Source: Anaerolineae bacterium (GTDB lineage: Bacteria; Chloroflexota; Anaerolineae; Aggregatilineales; Phototrophicaceae). From it: a stretch of DNA of 64,000 bases. A program made the translations under genes and the position numbers. The stretch is taken from contig JALHNB010000004.1 of the NCBI GenBank assembly GCA_022843745.1, forward strand, positions 1-64,000. The letters are read 5' to 3'. Within the stretch, counting starts at the first letter, position 1. Every line of letters begins with the position of its first letter. Positions 33,947-42,447 of the stretch are shown in pieces. Below the pieces are notes generated by a model. That model was given only the letters and a program-made list of their open reading frames with translations, made no database searches and was not told where the DNA came from.

Positions 33947-35154
33947 AACTCGCGCCAGTCAAGCGGGTTGCGATTATCGCCGAGGCTTTTTTGCCAAAGG
34001 TCGATGGGGTCTCAAAAACTGCCTTTTTAACGTTACGCTATTTGCAGCAGACAGGGCGCGAAGTGCTGGTTTTTGCGCCGGATACCGCCCCCTCGGCGAT
34101 TGGCGACAGCCAGGTTATCGCGCTGCCGTCATTAGGGATGCGTTCTGCGCCAGAAACGCGGATCGCGCTGCCTTCGCTGTCTGTCTCCAGCTATCTGGAA
34201 GATTTTCAGCCAGACCTCATCCATATGTTCAGCCCGGCGCTGCTTTCCATGAGTGGGATGCTGGCAGGGCGACTGCGTAATATCCCGGTTATCGCCAATT
34301 ACCAGACCGATTTACCCGCCTACAGCCAACATTATGGCCTGAATATTTTTTCCAGCGCCGTCCGCGAATGGCTGCGCTATCTTCACAACGGCTGTCACCT
34401 GACTCTCGCGCCGTCGCAGTTCACGCTCAATCAGCTTCGCGCATCGGGCTATCATCGCTTACGCATATGGGGGCGGGGTGTTGATCTCAACGCATTCAAC
34501 CCGAAACACTGCACCGAAGAGTGGCGCGAACGCCTTCTCAATGGTCGTGACCCCGACTCACTCATCTGCATCTACGTCGGGCGGCTTGCCAACGAAAAAC
34601 GAGTCGATCTGCTGCTGGAAGTCGCGCGGACTCCCGGTATCGCCTTGACCATCATCGGCGATGGTGCGCTGCGGGGTGAACTGGAATCGCTTTTTGCCGG
34701 GACTGATACCTATTTTATGGGCTACCTGTTCGGAGAAGACCTTTCCCGCGCCTACGCCAGTGCCGATGTTTTCACATTTACTGGCCCCAGCGAAACGTTC
34801 GGTCAGGTGGTACAGGAAGCAATGGCCTCCGGGCTGCCAACCGTAGTTATCAATCAAGGCGCGGTGGGTGATCTGGTGATTGAGGGCGAAACTGGATACA
34901 CTTGCCCCGATGATCCCTTTGCCTTTGCTGAAGCCGTTAATATCCTGCGGGATAACGCCGCCCTGCGCGAACAAATGGCCTTTAAAGTACGTATGATTGC
35001 CCAGCAGCACCCCTGGGAAAAAATCATGCCCCAGCTTGAGGGTCATTACCGTGAAGCCATCGAGTTAAATCAGCGCTTTGCAGGCATTTATCGCCCTGAG
35101 CCGGGTCTGCATTTATCGTCATGGTTTCAGTGGGGGAACAAATATGAACGATGA
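33841..35154 (+). CDS. GT4-family glycosyltransferase
   Basis: A 437-residue retaining glycosyltransferase (GT-B fold). N-terminal domain begins VKRVAIIAEAFLPKVDGVSK at residue 41. Acceptor-side motif NYQTDLPAYSQHYG. Donor domain shows CIYVGRLANEKRVDLLLEVA and the EX7E-type segment GPSETFGQVVQEAMASGLP. This subclass includes SqdX/MgtA-like lipid glycosyltransferases such as sulfoquinovosyl- and mannosyl-transferases. Residues 1-40 are an unusual extension encoded within the end of the PHP gene. The stop TGA overlaps a mini-ORF (35144-35197) that leads to mgsA. Confidence 0.88.
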   Translation: MADDRLLENLLRFDPEDIVRIFGDQYALNPPDPLIELAPVKRVAIIAEAFLPKVDGVSKTAFLTLRYLQQTGREVLVFAPDTAPSAIGDSQVIALPSLGMRSAPETRIALPSLSVSSYLEDFQPDLIHMFSPALLSMSGMLAGRLRNIPVIANYQTDLPAYSQHYGLNIFSSAVREWLRYLHNGCHLTLAPSQFTLNQLRASGYHRLRIWGRGVDLNAFNPKHCTEEWRERLLNGRDPDSLICIYVGRLANEKRVDLLLEVARTPGIALTIIGDGALRGELESLFAGTDTYFMGYLFGEDLSRAYASADVFTFTGPSETFGQVVQEAMASGLPTVVINQGAVGDLVIEGETGYTCPDDPFAFAEAVNILRDNAALREQMAFKVRMIAQQHPWEKIMPQLEGHYREAIELNQRFAGIYRPEPGLHLSSWFQWGNKYER

Positions 35155-35202
35155 ACAAAATTGGGGCGCAAATATGAACGATAGACGGGGGAAATAAACA
35201 TG
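35131..35202 (+). repeat. Tandem ribosome-site/ATG modules, period 30 then 26 bp
   Basis: A run of G, a short A-rich spacer and ATG is repeated with ATGs at 35144, 35174 and 35200. The first two units share CAAATATGAACGAT exactly. The third unit is the mgsA start. The first ATG opens a 17-codon mini-ORF ending at 35197, three bases before the mgsA ATG, and overlaps the GT4 stop. Could be a translation-coupling device or a decayed duplication of the start region. Confidence 0.6.
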
Positions 35203-35580
35203 AGCGCTGAACGAAAAACGCTGGCATTGATCGCCCATGATGGCAAAAAGGCCGATATGGTAGCCTTCGCGCTGGCACATAAATCGGTGTTAGAGCGTTA
35301 CGAATTGGTGGCAACGCGCACAACGGGCGAAATTTTGCGCGATAAATGCGGCCTGAAAGTCGAGTTGATGCTCTCTGGCCCGCTGGGCGGCGATGCGCAG
35401 ATTGCCGCGCGGGTCGCCATACGTGATATCGAGGCCGTGTTTTTCTTCGTCGATCCGCTTGGCAAGCATCCGCATGATCCCGATATTCAAGGCCTGCTGC
35501 GTATCTGCAACGTCCATGACATCCCGCTGGCAACCAACGCCGCCACCGCCAGCTATATTATTTCAACTCGCGCCCTGTAA
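35200..35580 (+). CDS. mgsA: Methylglyoxal synthase
   Basis: A 126-residue enzyme that converts dihydroxyacetone phosphate to methylglyoxal and phosphate, a bypass of lower glycolysis under phosphate limitation. Family motifs: LALIAHDGKKADMV (with catalytic Asp nearby), TRTTGEIL, LMLSGPLGGDAQIAARVA, FFFVDPLGKHPHDPDI and NAATASYII. Length is normal. It is the last gene of the PHP-GT4 operon. Two VOC-fold genes in the window (1570, 21489) are glyoxalase relatives, but nothing links them to this gene directly. Confidence 0.95.
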   Translation: MSAERKTLALIAHDGKKADMVAFALAHKSVLERYELVATRTTGEILRDKCGLKVELMLSGPLGGDAQIAARVAIRDIEAVFFFVDPLGKHPHDPDIQGLLRICNVHDIPLATNAATASYIISTRAL

Positions 35581-35604
35581 TTTATTCGCCTGATGCTTTA
35601 TAAA

Positions 35605-36930
35605 TCATTCCCCCTGCGGAAGCGAACGCAATTGCAGGTAATCTTGAATGCTCTCTGAGATGCACTGCCCCTGACGCAGCCCACCCTCAATCGCCGCACG
35701 GTAATGGATGCCGCCGTAAAGTCGTGAAATTGCGGCTTCGCTGGCTGCTGCCTGGAACGACGTAAACGAGCGATCATCCAGACCATGTTTTCTACCACTC
35801 TCATCTGTAAACGCCACTGTGCCAAACAGATAGGTCAGCACATCACCTGCCGCACCGGATACAACCGAATGCCCGGACGGATATTCTGGAAAGCCGGGGG
35901 AGGCGATCATCGAATTCCAATTTGGCTCAATATAGGTCTGAATGTAAGTGACAGGGCGCAGCAAATTAAACTCATACTTCAACGACCATGCCGATATGAA
36001 CGAATCGCCGAGCGCAACGCCCACCAGCGCGTACATATGGGCAGCGCGTTCCAGCTTCAGATCAAGCAGATCGACAAGCTGATTTTCGATCAGCACCCAA
36101 TGTCCGGCGGGTGTTCCGGTTTCTCCCGGCGTATCGACCCAAAAACGAGCGATGTCTTTTTGCTCATCGGTGAGGTTATCCCCCACGTTTTTGACTTCCA
36201 GCGCCTGAAGATAAAATGTCGAATCTTCCTCGCTGCTGAAGGGCATCGTAGATTCAACCGCGCAGGCATCGGCATCCGAAAGCACGAATGGGCGAATCTC
36301 TCCCCAGAATGGCTCGACTGCCTTTTGACCATCTCTGGTATAGACCCAATAAGAGGGATCGCCTGTCGGTATCTCCCATACCAGATCACGCGTTTCAGCA
36401 AAATTATCGCCTGCCACCCAATCGAGAATGACCTTGCCGACCTCATCGCCGAATTTTAACGAGCGCGCCACGACATCCTCATCCACCTCGCGTTCACGTG
36501 CGGTGGTCTGGTTTTGACGCAGTGTTGAGATCGCGCGGGAGGACTCGTCGGGCAGGATACCGCTAAGGACAGTTGCCAGCGCCGCGTTCGCCGCCGAAGC
36601 CCAATCATAAACTTCGTCCACATCCGCATAGGGCGTATCCGGCAAATCGTTAAGCTGTCCGCTGAGTGAAAAGCTGGTGGGCATTCCTGGCAGAACAGCC
36701 TGATACAGGGTGACACCCGCATAGGCGTAGAGTCGCGAGGCAGCCGGGGCGGAAATTCCGTGTTCTTCAATCTGATCGTAAAGCAATTCCATCCACTTGA
36801 CGGCGACATCAGCATCCAGCTCCGCCGCTGGAATAAAAGTTGTTCCATCCTGCGCACTGACATGAATCGAAAAACTCAAAAAAGAGACAAGCAAAATAAA
36901 AATAAAAAGGCGAGGTCGTTTAAGCGACAT
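35605..36930 (-). CDS. Secreted vanadium-haloperoxidase-like (PAP2-superfamily) protein
   Basis: A 441-residue exported protein. Signal peptide 1-26 (ends VSAQ). An all-helical body follows. The vanadate/phosphate site is recognisable as NLLRPVTYI, YPSGHSVVSGAAG and LYGGIHYRAAIEGG (two His and an Arg of the site). The full vanadium-chloroperoxidase-like layout supports haloperoxidase over simple PAP2 phosphatase, but substrate and halide specificity cannot be read from sequence. Convergent with mgsA, 24 bases apart. Confidence 0.85.
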   Translation of the reverse strand: MSLKRPRLFIFILLVSFLSFSIHVSAQDGTTFIPAAELDADVAVKWMELLYDQIEEHGISAPAASRLYAYAGVTLYQAVLPGMPTSFSLSGQLNDLPDTPYADVDEVYDWASAANAALATVLSGILPDESSRAISTLRQNQTTAREREVDEDVVARSLKFGDEVGKVILDWVAGDNFAETRDLVWEIPTGDPSYWVYTRDGQKAVEPFWGEIRPFVLSDADACAVESTMPFSSEEDSTFYLQALEVKNVGDNLTDEQKDIARFWVDTPGETGTPAGHWVLIENQLVDLLDLKLERAAHMYALVGVALGDSFISAWSLKYEFNLLRPVTYIQTYIEPNWNSMIASPGFPEYPSGHSVVSGAAGDVLTYLFGTVAFTDESGRKHGLDDRSFTSFQAAASEAAISRLYGGIHYRAAIEGGLRQGQCISESIQDYLQLRSLPQGE

Positions 36931-37073
36931 TATTTTGAGCCTTTGCGTTAGGGGCTATTTATTTCATTATATATTGAGAATTTATGGTGACGAACCAGCG
37001 TCAGGGCTATTTCCGCCTGCCGATTAACCAACGCTTACCCTTTACGCCCGATTATTTATCTTTTGCGCTCAGT

Positions 37074-38042
37074 TTACCCTTTGCGCTCGGCCTGACGCAC
37101 TGCGAGATTGAGGATCCAATCGGTAGCGGCGGCCTGAAGCATCGAGAAAACCAGAAGTGCCAGCCCGAAGAAAATGCCGTAGGGAATGGTCGCCCACATT
37201 TCGCCATAAAAACCGAGGTTGAGGAATGCCAGTCCCCAATCACCCAGCGCCGCAAACCCGCCAACCAGAAGCCACGCGCCCAGGCCACTCGCGTCCAGAC
37301 TGCCATCGACAAATTGAGTCGCCGCCAGCGCCAACGCCCCGACGATCAGGAGTCGCGCCAGCACGATCAGAATTTGCGCGATCACGGCATACGTCCGCTG
37401 TTGAAAAACTGCCGCGATCAGCAGCCCCAACGCCGCATCAAAACCGACTCCCGTCAGTGGCAGCAGCAACCCGGCAGTCATAAAAAAGGCCAATAATACC
37501 GCCGCGACAGGCAGTGAAACTTCTGGGGTAACTCCATTAATCAGCAAATCCAGATAGCGTCCCTGAAACGCGGTCAGATCAACCAGAATACCCGCAATCA
37601 AAATCACGCGCAGGCCGAGCAGGATCGCCAGAACAGGCCGCATTCGGTAAAAAACAGATGCCCATCGCGTTCGCAGGGTCAGTTCCGCCCCGGCTTCTGT
37701 CGCCCGCAGATTATCCCAGGTCTGGCGGCGCTTTTCTTCGCTGATAACGCCCCCGGTCAACAGAATCGTCGAGATCCGCATCCCCACCTGCACGACCAAA
37801 AGCGGCCAGAAAACAACCGCTAATACCTGCTCGGTCAGGTTTTGGCCCGCTGGCTGGCGCAGGAAATTGGTGGCGATCAGATAGCCGCCAGACGCCAAAC
37901 CCAGCGCCAACAAAATAATCCACAATGCGCGAAAATATTGAGCACGTTTGGATAAACGCGGCGCTCGGCTCAACTCATAGCGCAGAATAGGATGACTCCG
38001 ACTGGCCCAACCCGGTAACTGAACCGCGAGACGCTGTATCAT
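37074..38042 (-). CDS. Multi-pass membrane protein, ABC-2-permease-like impression
   Basis: A 322-residue integral membrane protein with about seven hydrophobic segments. A cytoplasmic loop (about 100-130: ISEEKRRQTWDNLRATEAGA) resembles the elbow/coupling region of ABC-2-type exporter permeases, where a Glu-x-Arg-x-x-x-Thr-Trp motif is common. No ATPase gene is near. It is the last gene of the AddAB operon, 56 bases from addA, in a spacer made of three 25-bp repeats. Function unknown. Bases 36931-37073 hold nothing else I recognise. Confidence 0.6.
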   Translation of the reverse strand: MIQRLAVQLPGWASRSHPILRYELSRAPRLSKRAQYFRALWIILLALGLASGGYLIATNFLRQPAGQNLTEQVLAVVFWPLLVVQVGMRISTILLTGGVISEEKRRQTWDNLRATEAGAELTLRTRWASVFYRMRPVLAILLGLRVILIAGILVDLTAFQGRYLDLLINGVTPEVSLPVAAVLLAFFMTAGLLLPLTGVGFDAALGLLIAAVFQQRTYAVIAQILIVLARLLIVGALALAATQFVDGSLDASGLGAWLLVGGFAALGDWGLAFLNLGFYGEMWATIPYGIFFGLALLVFSMLQAAATDWILNLAVRQAERKG

Positions 38043-38045
38043 GAG

Positions 38046-38120
38046 CTTTTACCCGACTAAACGACTAATGCTTTTATTCGACTAAACGACCAATGTTTTT
38101 ATTCGATTAAACTACCGATA
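38046..38120. repeat. Three-copy tandem repeat, period 25 bp, including the addA stop codon
   Basis: Copies at 38046, 38071 and 38096. The first pair match at 22 of 25 bases, the second pair at 20 of 25. On the minus strand the first unit encodes the last residues of AddA (I-G-S-L-I-E-stop), and the two downstream units keep the same reading pattern (I-G-R-L-V-E-stop, I-S-R-L-V-G). The gene end has been duplicated twice. Confidence 0.8.
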
Positions 38121-41100
38121 AACCCTTCGAGATTCTCCAGCGCAGACTCCCATTGCTTTGATTCAATGGGGATCGTTTGATTGTAGCGAATATAATGAAT
38201 ATACACTTGTAATTTATCTGCGTCCAATTTTAATAATTGAAGCTGTTTGATGACCGCTTCAGCATATGCTCCAACCTGAAGATGATAGCGCTGTGCGTGA
38301 TCTTCAACGGCTGCGCGATCCTTCGCACCATTGAGAACGTGGCTCGTCTTATAATCGACAATCACCCATGTGCCATCCGCACGCTGAATGAGCAGGTCGA
38401 TGACACCATGAATGATGCGTTTTTCGGTCTTATAAATAAATGGCAGTTCTCGATAAAATTTGCGCGATTCTTTTACCCATTTGTGAATCGGACTTCCTTG
38501 AAACCTGCCCAAAAGTTCATGCGCTTTTTGCACCGCCTGCCAATGTTCAACTGCATCAACGACACCTTGTTTCCAGGCATAACTTTCAAGCTGTTGTTCG
38601 AGATTTTCATTCTCGCCGAAAAAATCCCACCAGTGCAGCGCTTCGTGGACGATTTCGCCGATCACGCGCCCCATTTTGCTGCGTGTATGCTTCACGGAAT
38701 CAATGTGGGACGGCGCATCGTGCAGCAAATCGCGGCGAAAACGCTGGCGAAAATAGGGATTTTCCGGATTAAAGGCCGCGCCAATATCGCCCAAATTCGT
38801 CACCGAGAGATGCCGCGCGACGGCGGTGCGCTCGACCAGCACATCAGCCATTAACGGCGGCTGGATGGCTGCGCCCCCCGGCTGAACGCTGTCCCAGGCC
38901 GACTTTTCTTCGCGCTCCTCAAAATCTTCCGGCGGTGTCACCGAAATGTTCAGGCGTATTGATCCCCAATCGCGCAGAACAGGATTTTCGCCCGCTTGCT
39001 GAAGTTCCTGATGCAAATCGAGCGCTTCCAACATCCAGTTCAGCCAGTCGCCTGTTTTCCGTGTTCCATTTTTACTTTGCGAAATCTGACCGCTCACGAT
39101 CAAGGTATCCTGAGCGCGGGTGGCGGCGACGTAGAGCAGGCGCTTGCGTTCAGCGATTTCGCGCATCTCGCGGAGGCGAGTGGCTTGCCGATAATTAAAC
39201 GGGCTAACCTGTTTATCTTCTTCAGAATCATAGATTTTGCAGGCCAGGCCGCCACGCGGATCGTGGATGAGCAGGCCACCGTCACGACTGCCGCGCTCCC
39301 ATGACGCATCAACCAGCACGACAACAGGAAATTCCAGCCCCTTGCTGGCGTGGACAGTCATGAGAGTCACTGCGCCCTCGACCTCAACCAGCGCCTCGCC
39401 TTCGCGCACTTCACGCGCACTCAGATCGCTCAGATATTGCGAGAACGCGCCGAGCGTGACTTTGCCGCTGCTTTCGGCTTTGTCGAGTAGTTTTTCGATA
39501 TTCCCCCGGCGGCGTGCGCCATCGGTCAGCCCCGTAAGAGTCGCCAGATAACCGGTGTGCGCCAATGCTACGCGCAGCAGTTCGGAGATGGTCACACGCC
39601 CCGCCATCGCCCGCAAATGGTAGAGGCAGTCACGGGCAAAAATGACCAGATTTTGCTCATCAGGCGGAACTGCTTGAGCCACATCCAGCGCATCCCAGAG
39701 CGTCAAGCGTTCACCATCCAGGCCACGCACCAACCGCAGCGCCAGCAGCGCGTCATCGCTGAGTCCGAAAAGCGGTGAACGCAGCGCACTTGCCAGCGAT
39801 AAGTTATCAGCAGGATTGTAGAGCGCTCGTAATAAATTGAGCAAATCCCAGACTTCCTGACGGCTGTAATAACCCCGTCCGGCTACCGTCACGAACGGCA
39901 AACCCTGCGCTTTAAAAACATCCTCGTACACCGTGATATTGCTGGTCGATTGAAACAGCAGGGCGATGTCGTCATACTGCATGGGGCGAACGCCGTGAAC
40001 ACGATCAAAAACCGGCGTTTCCGACTCGACCATTGACCGCAAGCGAGTCGCGATTTCAAAGGCTTCCCATCGGCGGCTGGCCTCGGCTGAAATGCCATAT
40101 TTTTCATCCGGGTTTTTAGCGGCATCTTTATCCACAAGCCAGAATTCCAGCGCGGGATTATCGGCTGGCGGAGTCAGGCGATGAGCGTCCATCGCTTCGC
40201 CCAAGTCAATCTGATATTCGTAGACCGGGCTGGCGGGATCACGAGTCAGAATGCGCTCGAACAGGCTGTTAAAACAGCTTACAAGCGGCTGGTGCGCCCG
40301 GAACGAACGCGACAACATCACCTCGGAATCACCGCCCCAGATTTCCGTAAGCGTTCGCCGCACACCACCGAAAACGCTTACATCCGCGCCGCGAAAAGCA
40401 TAGATGCTCTGTTTTTGATCGCCGACCACGAACAAGCATCCCGGCACAGCGGGGTCAGCCAGCCCGCGCACAATCTCCCACTGCGCGCTATTGGTATCCT
40501 GAAACTCATCGACCAGCACATGCTTGAATTCCGTATTCTGATAGCGTCCGCGTACCGTTGCGTGATTGGTGAGTAAATCACACGTCACTCGCTCCAGATC
40601 ATTAAAATCGAGCGCTGCCTGCTCTTGTTTGGCTTCACGATAGGCAGCCTGAATGCGCTGGATAAGGCCGTACCAGAGGGGCAGCAAAAGCGCGGCTTTT
40701 TCTTCCACTGCGCCGGGGGGATCGCCTATTATTTCCAATAATTTTTTAGCCGACTCGCGAATTAGTTTGAGCGCCGCTTTCGACTCATCCAGAACATCTC
40801 TACCGCCCCAACTGGCCGAGCTGCCGACATTCACTTTGATACCGTCCGCCAACCCGCGCAGAGAATCCAGACATATCTGCACCGAAACATCGCCAGAGAA
40901 TAGCTCTATCCAGCGATGACAATCTTCCCAGATAAGCGTCAATTTATCGCCAGCAGGCCAGACCCCAGGAGGCCGCCACGTTGTCGATGCCAGAAAATCG
41001 GCGTTCTGTTTGAGGATGGTGATTTCGTGTGCGGCGCTCTGCTCCCATGCCGCCTGCCAATGCGCGAAAAGATCACCCGATATTTCGATTAATTCGCTTT

Positions 41101-41623
41101 CGACAAAATTTTTGAGGGCATCGCGCAAACTTTTGGTGTCATACTCGCCAAATAACTGTGCCGCTGGATGGCCTTCATCGACCACCGCCTGCAACTGATC
41201 GTCAATGACGCTTTCCAGCAGAATACTGGCATCCACATCGTCCAGCACGACAAAATCCGGGTCGAGTCCGGCTTCGGCAGCATTGGCACGTAGAATCGTC
41301 GCGCACAAGCCGTGAATTGTGTCGATACGAGCGCTGTCCATGCTGGCGATTCGGTCTGACCAGATGCGCTGTTCGTTGATACTTTGAGTCCGCGTAAGTC
41401 GATCTTCAAGCGCCTGTCGCACACGATCCCGCATTTCCTGCGCGGCTTTGCGCGTAAACGTGATCGCCACCAGCGCGTTTAACGACCATTCGGGATGTTG
41501 ATCGAGCAGCGAGAGATAACGCTCCACCAGCACGCGCGTCTTGCCCGATCCCGCCCCGGCGACGACGACTAGATTTTTATGATGTTGGTAGATGGCTCTG
41601 TGCTGCGCGGGGGTTAGATTCAT
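38099..41623 (-). CDS. addA: AddA: UvrD-family helicase/RecB-like nuclease subunit
   Basis: An 1174-residue subunit of the AddAB double-strand-break resection enzyme. Helicase motifs: Walker A AGAGSGKTRVLVERY, Ia ITFTRKAAQEM, II VDEFQDTN, III VVGDQKQSIYAFRGAD, V TVHASKGLEFPVVVL and VI YVAATRAQD. The C-terminal PD-(D/E)xK nuclease is seen at VIDLL..., then WVIVDYKTSH. The start is ATG at 41623. With AddB it would process broken ends for RecA loading. It is separated from addB by a methyltransferase gene, unusual because addB-addA are normally adjacent. Confidence 0.95.
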   Translation of the reverse strand: MNLTPAQHRAIYQHHKNLVVVAGAGSGKTRVLVERYLSLLDQHPEWSLNALVAITFTRKAAQEMRDRVRQALEDRLTRTQSINEQRIWSDRIASMDSARIDTIHGLCATILRANAAEAGLDPDFVVLDDVDASILLESVIDDQLQAVVDEGHPAAQLFGEYDTKSLRDALKNFVESELIEISGDLFAHWQAAWEQSAAHEITILKQNADFLASTTWRPPGVWPAGDKLTLIWEDCHRWIELFSGDVSVQICLDSLRGLADGIKVNVGSSASWGGRDVLDESKAALKLIRESAKKLLEIIGDPPGAVEEKAALLLPLWYGLIQRIQAAYREAKQEQAALDFNDLERVTCDLLTNHATVRGRYQNTEFKHVLVDEFQDTNSAQWEIVRGLADPAVPGCLFVVGDQKQSIYAFRGADVSVFGGVRRTLTEIWGGDSEVMLSRSFRAHQPLVSCFNSLFERILTRDPASPVYEYQIDLGEAMDAHRLTPPADNPALEFWLVDKDAAKNPDEKYGISAEASRRWEAFEIATRLRSMVESETPVFDRVHGVRPMQYDDIALLFQSTSNITVYEDVFKAQGLPFVTVAGRGYYSRQEVWDLLNLLRALYNPADNLSLASALRSPLFGLSDDALLALRLVRGLDGERLTLWDALDVAQAVPPDEQNLVIFARDCLYHLRAMAGRVTISELLRVALAHTGYLATLTGLTDGARRRGNIEKLLDKAESSGKVTLGAFSQYLSDLSAREVREGEALVEVEGAVTLMTVHASKGLEFPVVVLVDASWERGSRDGGLLIHDPRGGLACKIYDSEEDKQVSPFNYRQATRLREMREIAERKRLLYVAATRAQDTLIVSGQISQSKNGTRKTGDWLNWMLEALDLHQELQQAGENPVLRDWGSIRLNISVTPPEDFEEREEKSAWDSVQPGGAAIQPPLMADVLVERTAVARHLSVTNLGDIGAAFNPENPYFRQRFRRDLLHDAPSHIDSVKHTRSKMGRVIGEIVHEALHWWDFFGENENLEQQLESYAWKQGVVDAVEHWQAVQKAHELLGRFQGSPIHKWVKESRKFYRELPFIYKTEKRIIHGVIDLLIQRADGTWVIVDYKTSHVLNGAKDRAAVEDHAQRYHLQVGAYAEAVIKQLQLLKLDADKLQVYIHYIRYNQTIPIESKQWESALENLEGFIGSLIE

Positions 41624-41641
41624 AAATAGACTCTCAAGGGG

Positions 41642-42436
41642 TTAACCTTCTGTTCGCGCAACGACAGCCACCCAGGATTGGGCGAAAAGCCCTGGCGACT
41701 GATGGCCGAACGTTCGCATGGCGGCGACCATTTCCGCTGTATCCGGCATATTTGCCCAATTGATTTTGGCGCGTTCTTCCGCTGAAGCATTCTCGATGCG
41801 TAGCGCCAGATATTCGGCAATAGTTTCCAGATTTTCGTAGCATTCGTAATAGGCAGTGAGTTCGATTTGAGAAAATCCAGCTTCATCGGCGAACGTGCCA
41901 AGCTGTCTACCTACATAGGGATCACCACCGTTGTTGATTTGCAGTTCTTTATAGAAACGGACAGCGGCTTCCAATATGGGATTAGAGGGCGAGATCAAAA
42001 AGCCACCCCAGTCCGGGCTGCAAATGCCCACAACTCCGCCCGGTTTCAATACACGCCGAATTTCCTGAAATGCGTTGAGGGGTGACTTAAGATGTTCGAT
42101 AACCGCATGGGCAAATACCGCATCAAAAACAGCGGCTTCAAAAGGTATGGTGTAGATATTTCCGACTCTAAAATCGAGATTTTCCAGACCTTCGCGTTCA
42201 GCCTGAGCTTTTGCCAGGGCAACCTGGCTTTCGCCCACATCAATACCGCTGACATGCCCCGGATTGACAACTTGCGCCAGCCCAACCGTAATCGTACCAG
42301 GGCCGCAGCCGCAGTCGAGTAAATTCATTCCTGATTTCAAGTAGGGCAGGAAAAAAGCTGCATGAGTCGCTGCCCGACGATTTGCCATAAAGTTGCTGGC
42401 ATTGGGTACATAACCCGGTGTGTAAGTCTCGTTCAA
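41642..42436 (-). CDS. Class I SAM-dependent methyltransferase between addB and addA
   Basis: A 264-residue Methyltransf_11-type enzyme. SAM-binding motif I LLDCGCGPGTITVGLAQ, acidic motif II GIDVGESQ, motif post-II DLDFRVGNIYTIPFE-like, motif IV AVFAHAVIEHLKSP, and RRVLKPGGVVGI. The C-terminal 100 residues form a cap helix domain. Acceptor unknown (a metabolite rather than DNA is likely since no target-recognition domain is present). It starts 11 bases after the addB stop and ends 18 bases before addA, so is co-transcribed with the recombination genes. Confidence 0.85.
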   Translation of the reverse strand: MNETYTPGYVPNASNFMANRRAATHAAFFLPYLKSGMNLLDCGCGPGTITVGLAQVVNPGHVSGIDVGESQVALAKAQAEREGLENLDFRVGNIYTIPFEAAVFDAVFAHAVIEHLKSPLNAFQEIRRVLKPGGVVGICSPDWGGFLISPSNPILEAAVRFYKELQINNGGDPYVGRQLGTFADEAGFSQIELTAYYECYENLETIAEYLALRIENASAEERAKINWANMPDTAEMVAAMRTFGHQSPGLFAQSWVAVVARTEG

Positions 42437-42447
42437 TCGAACCTCGT

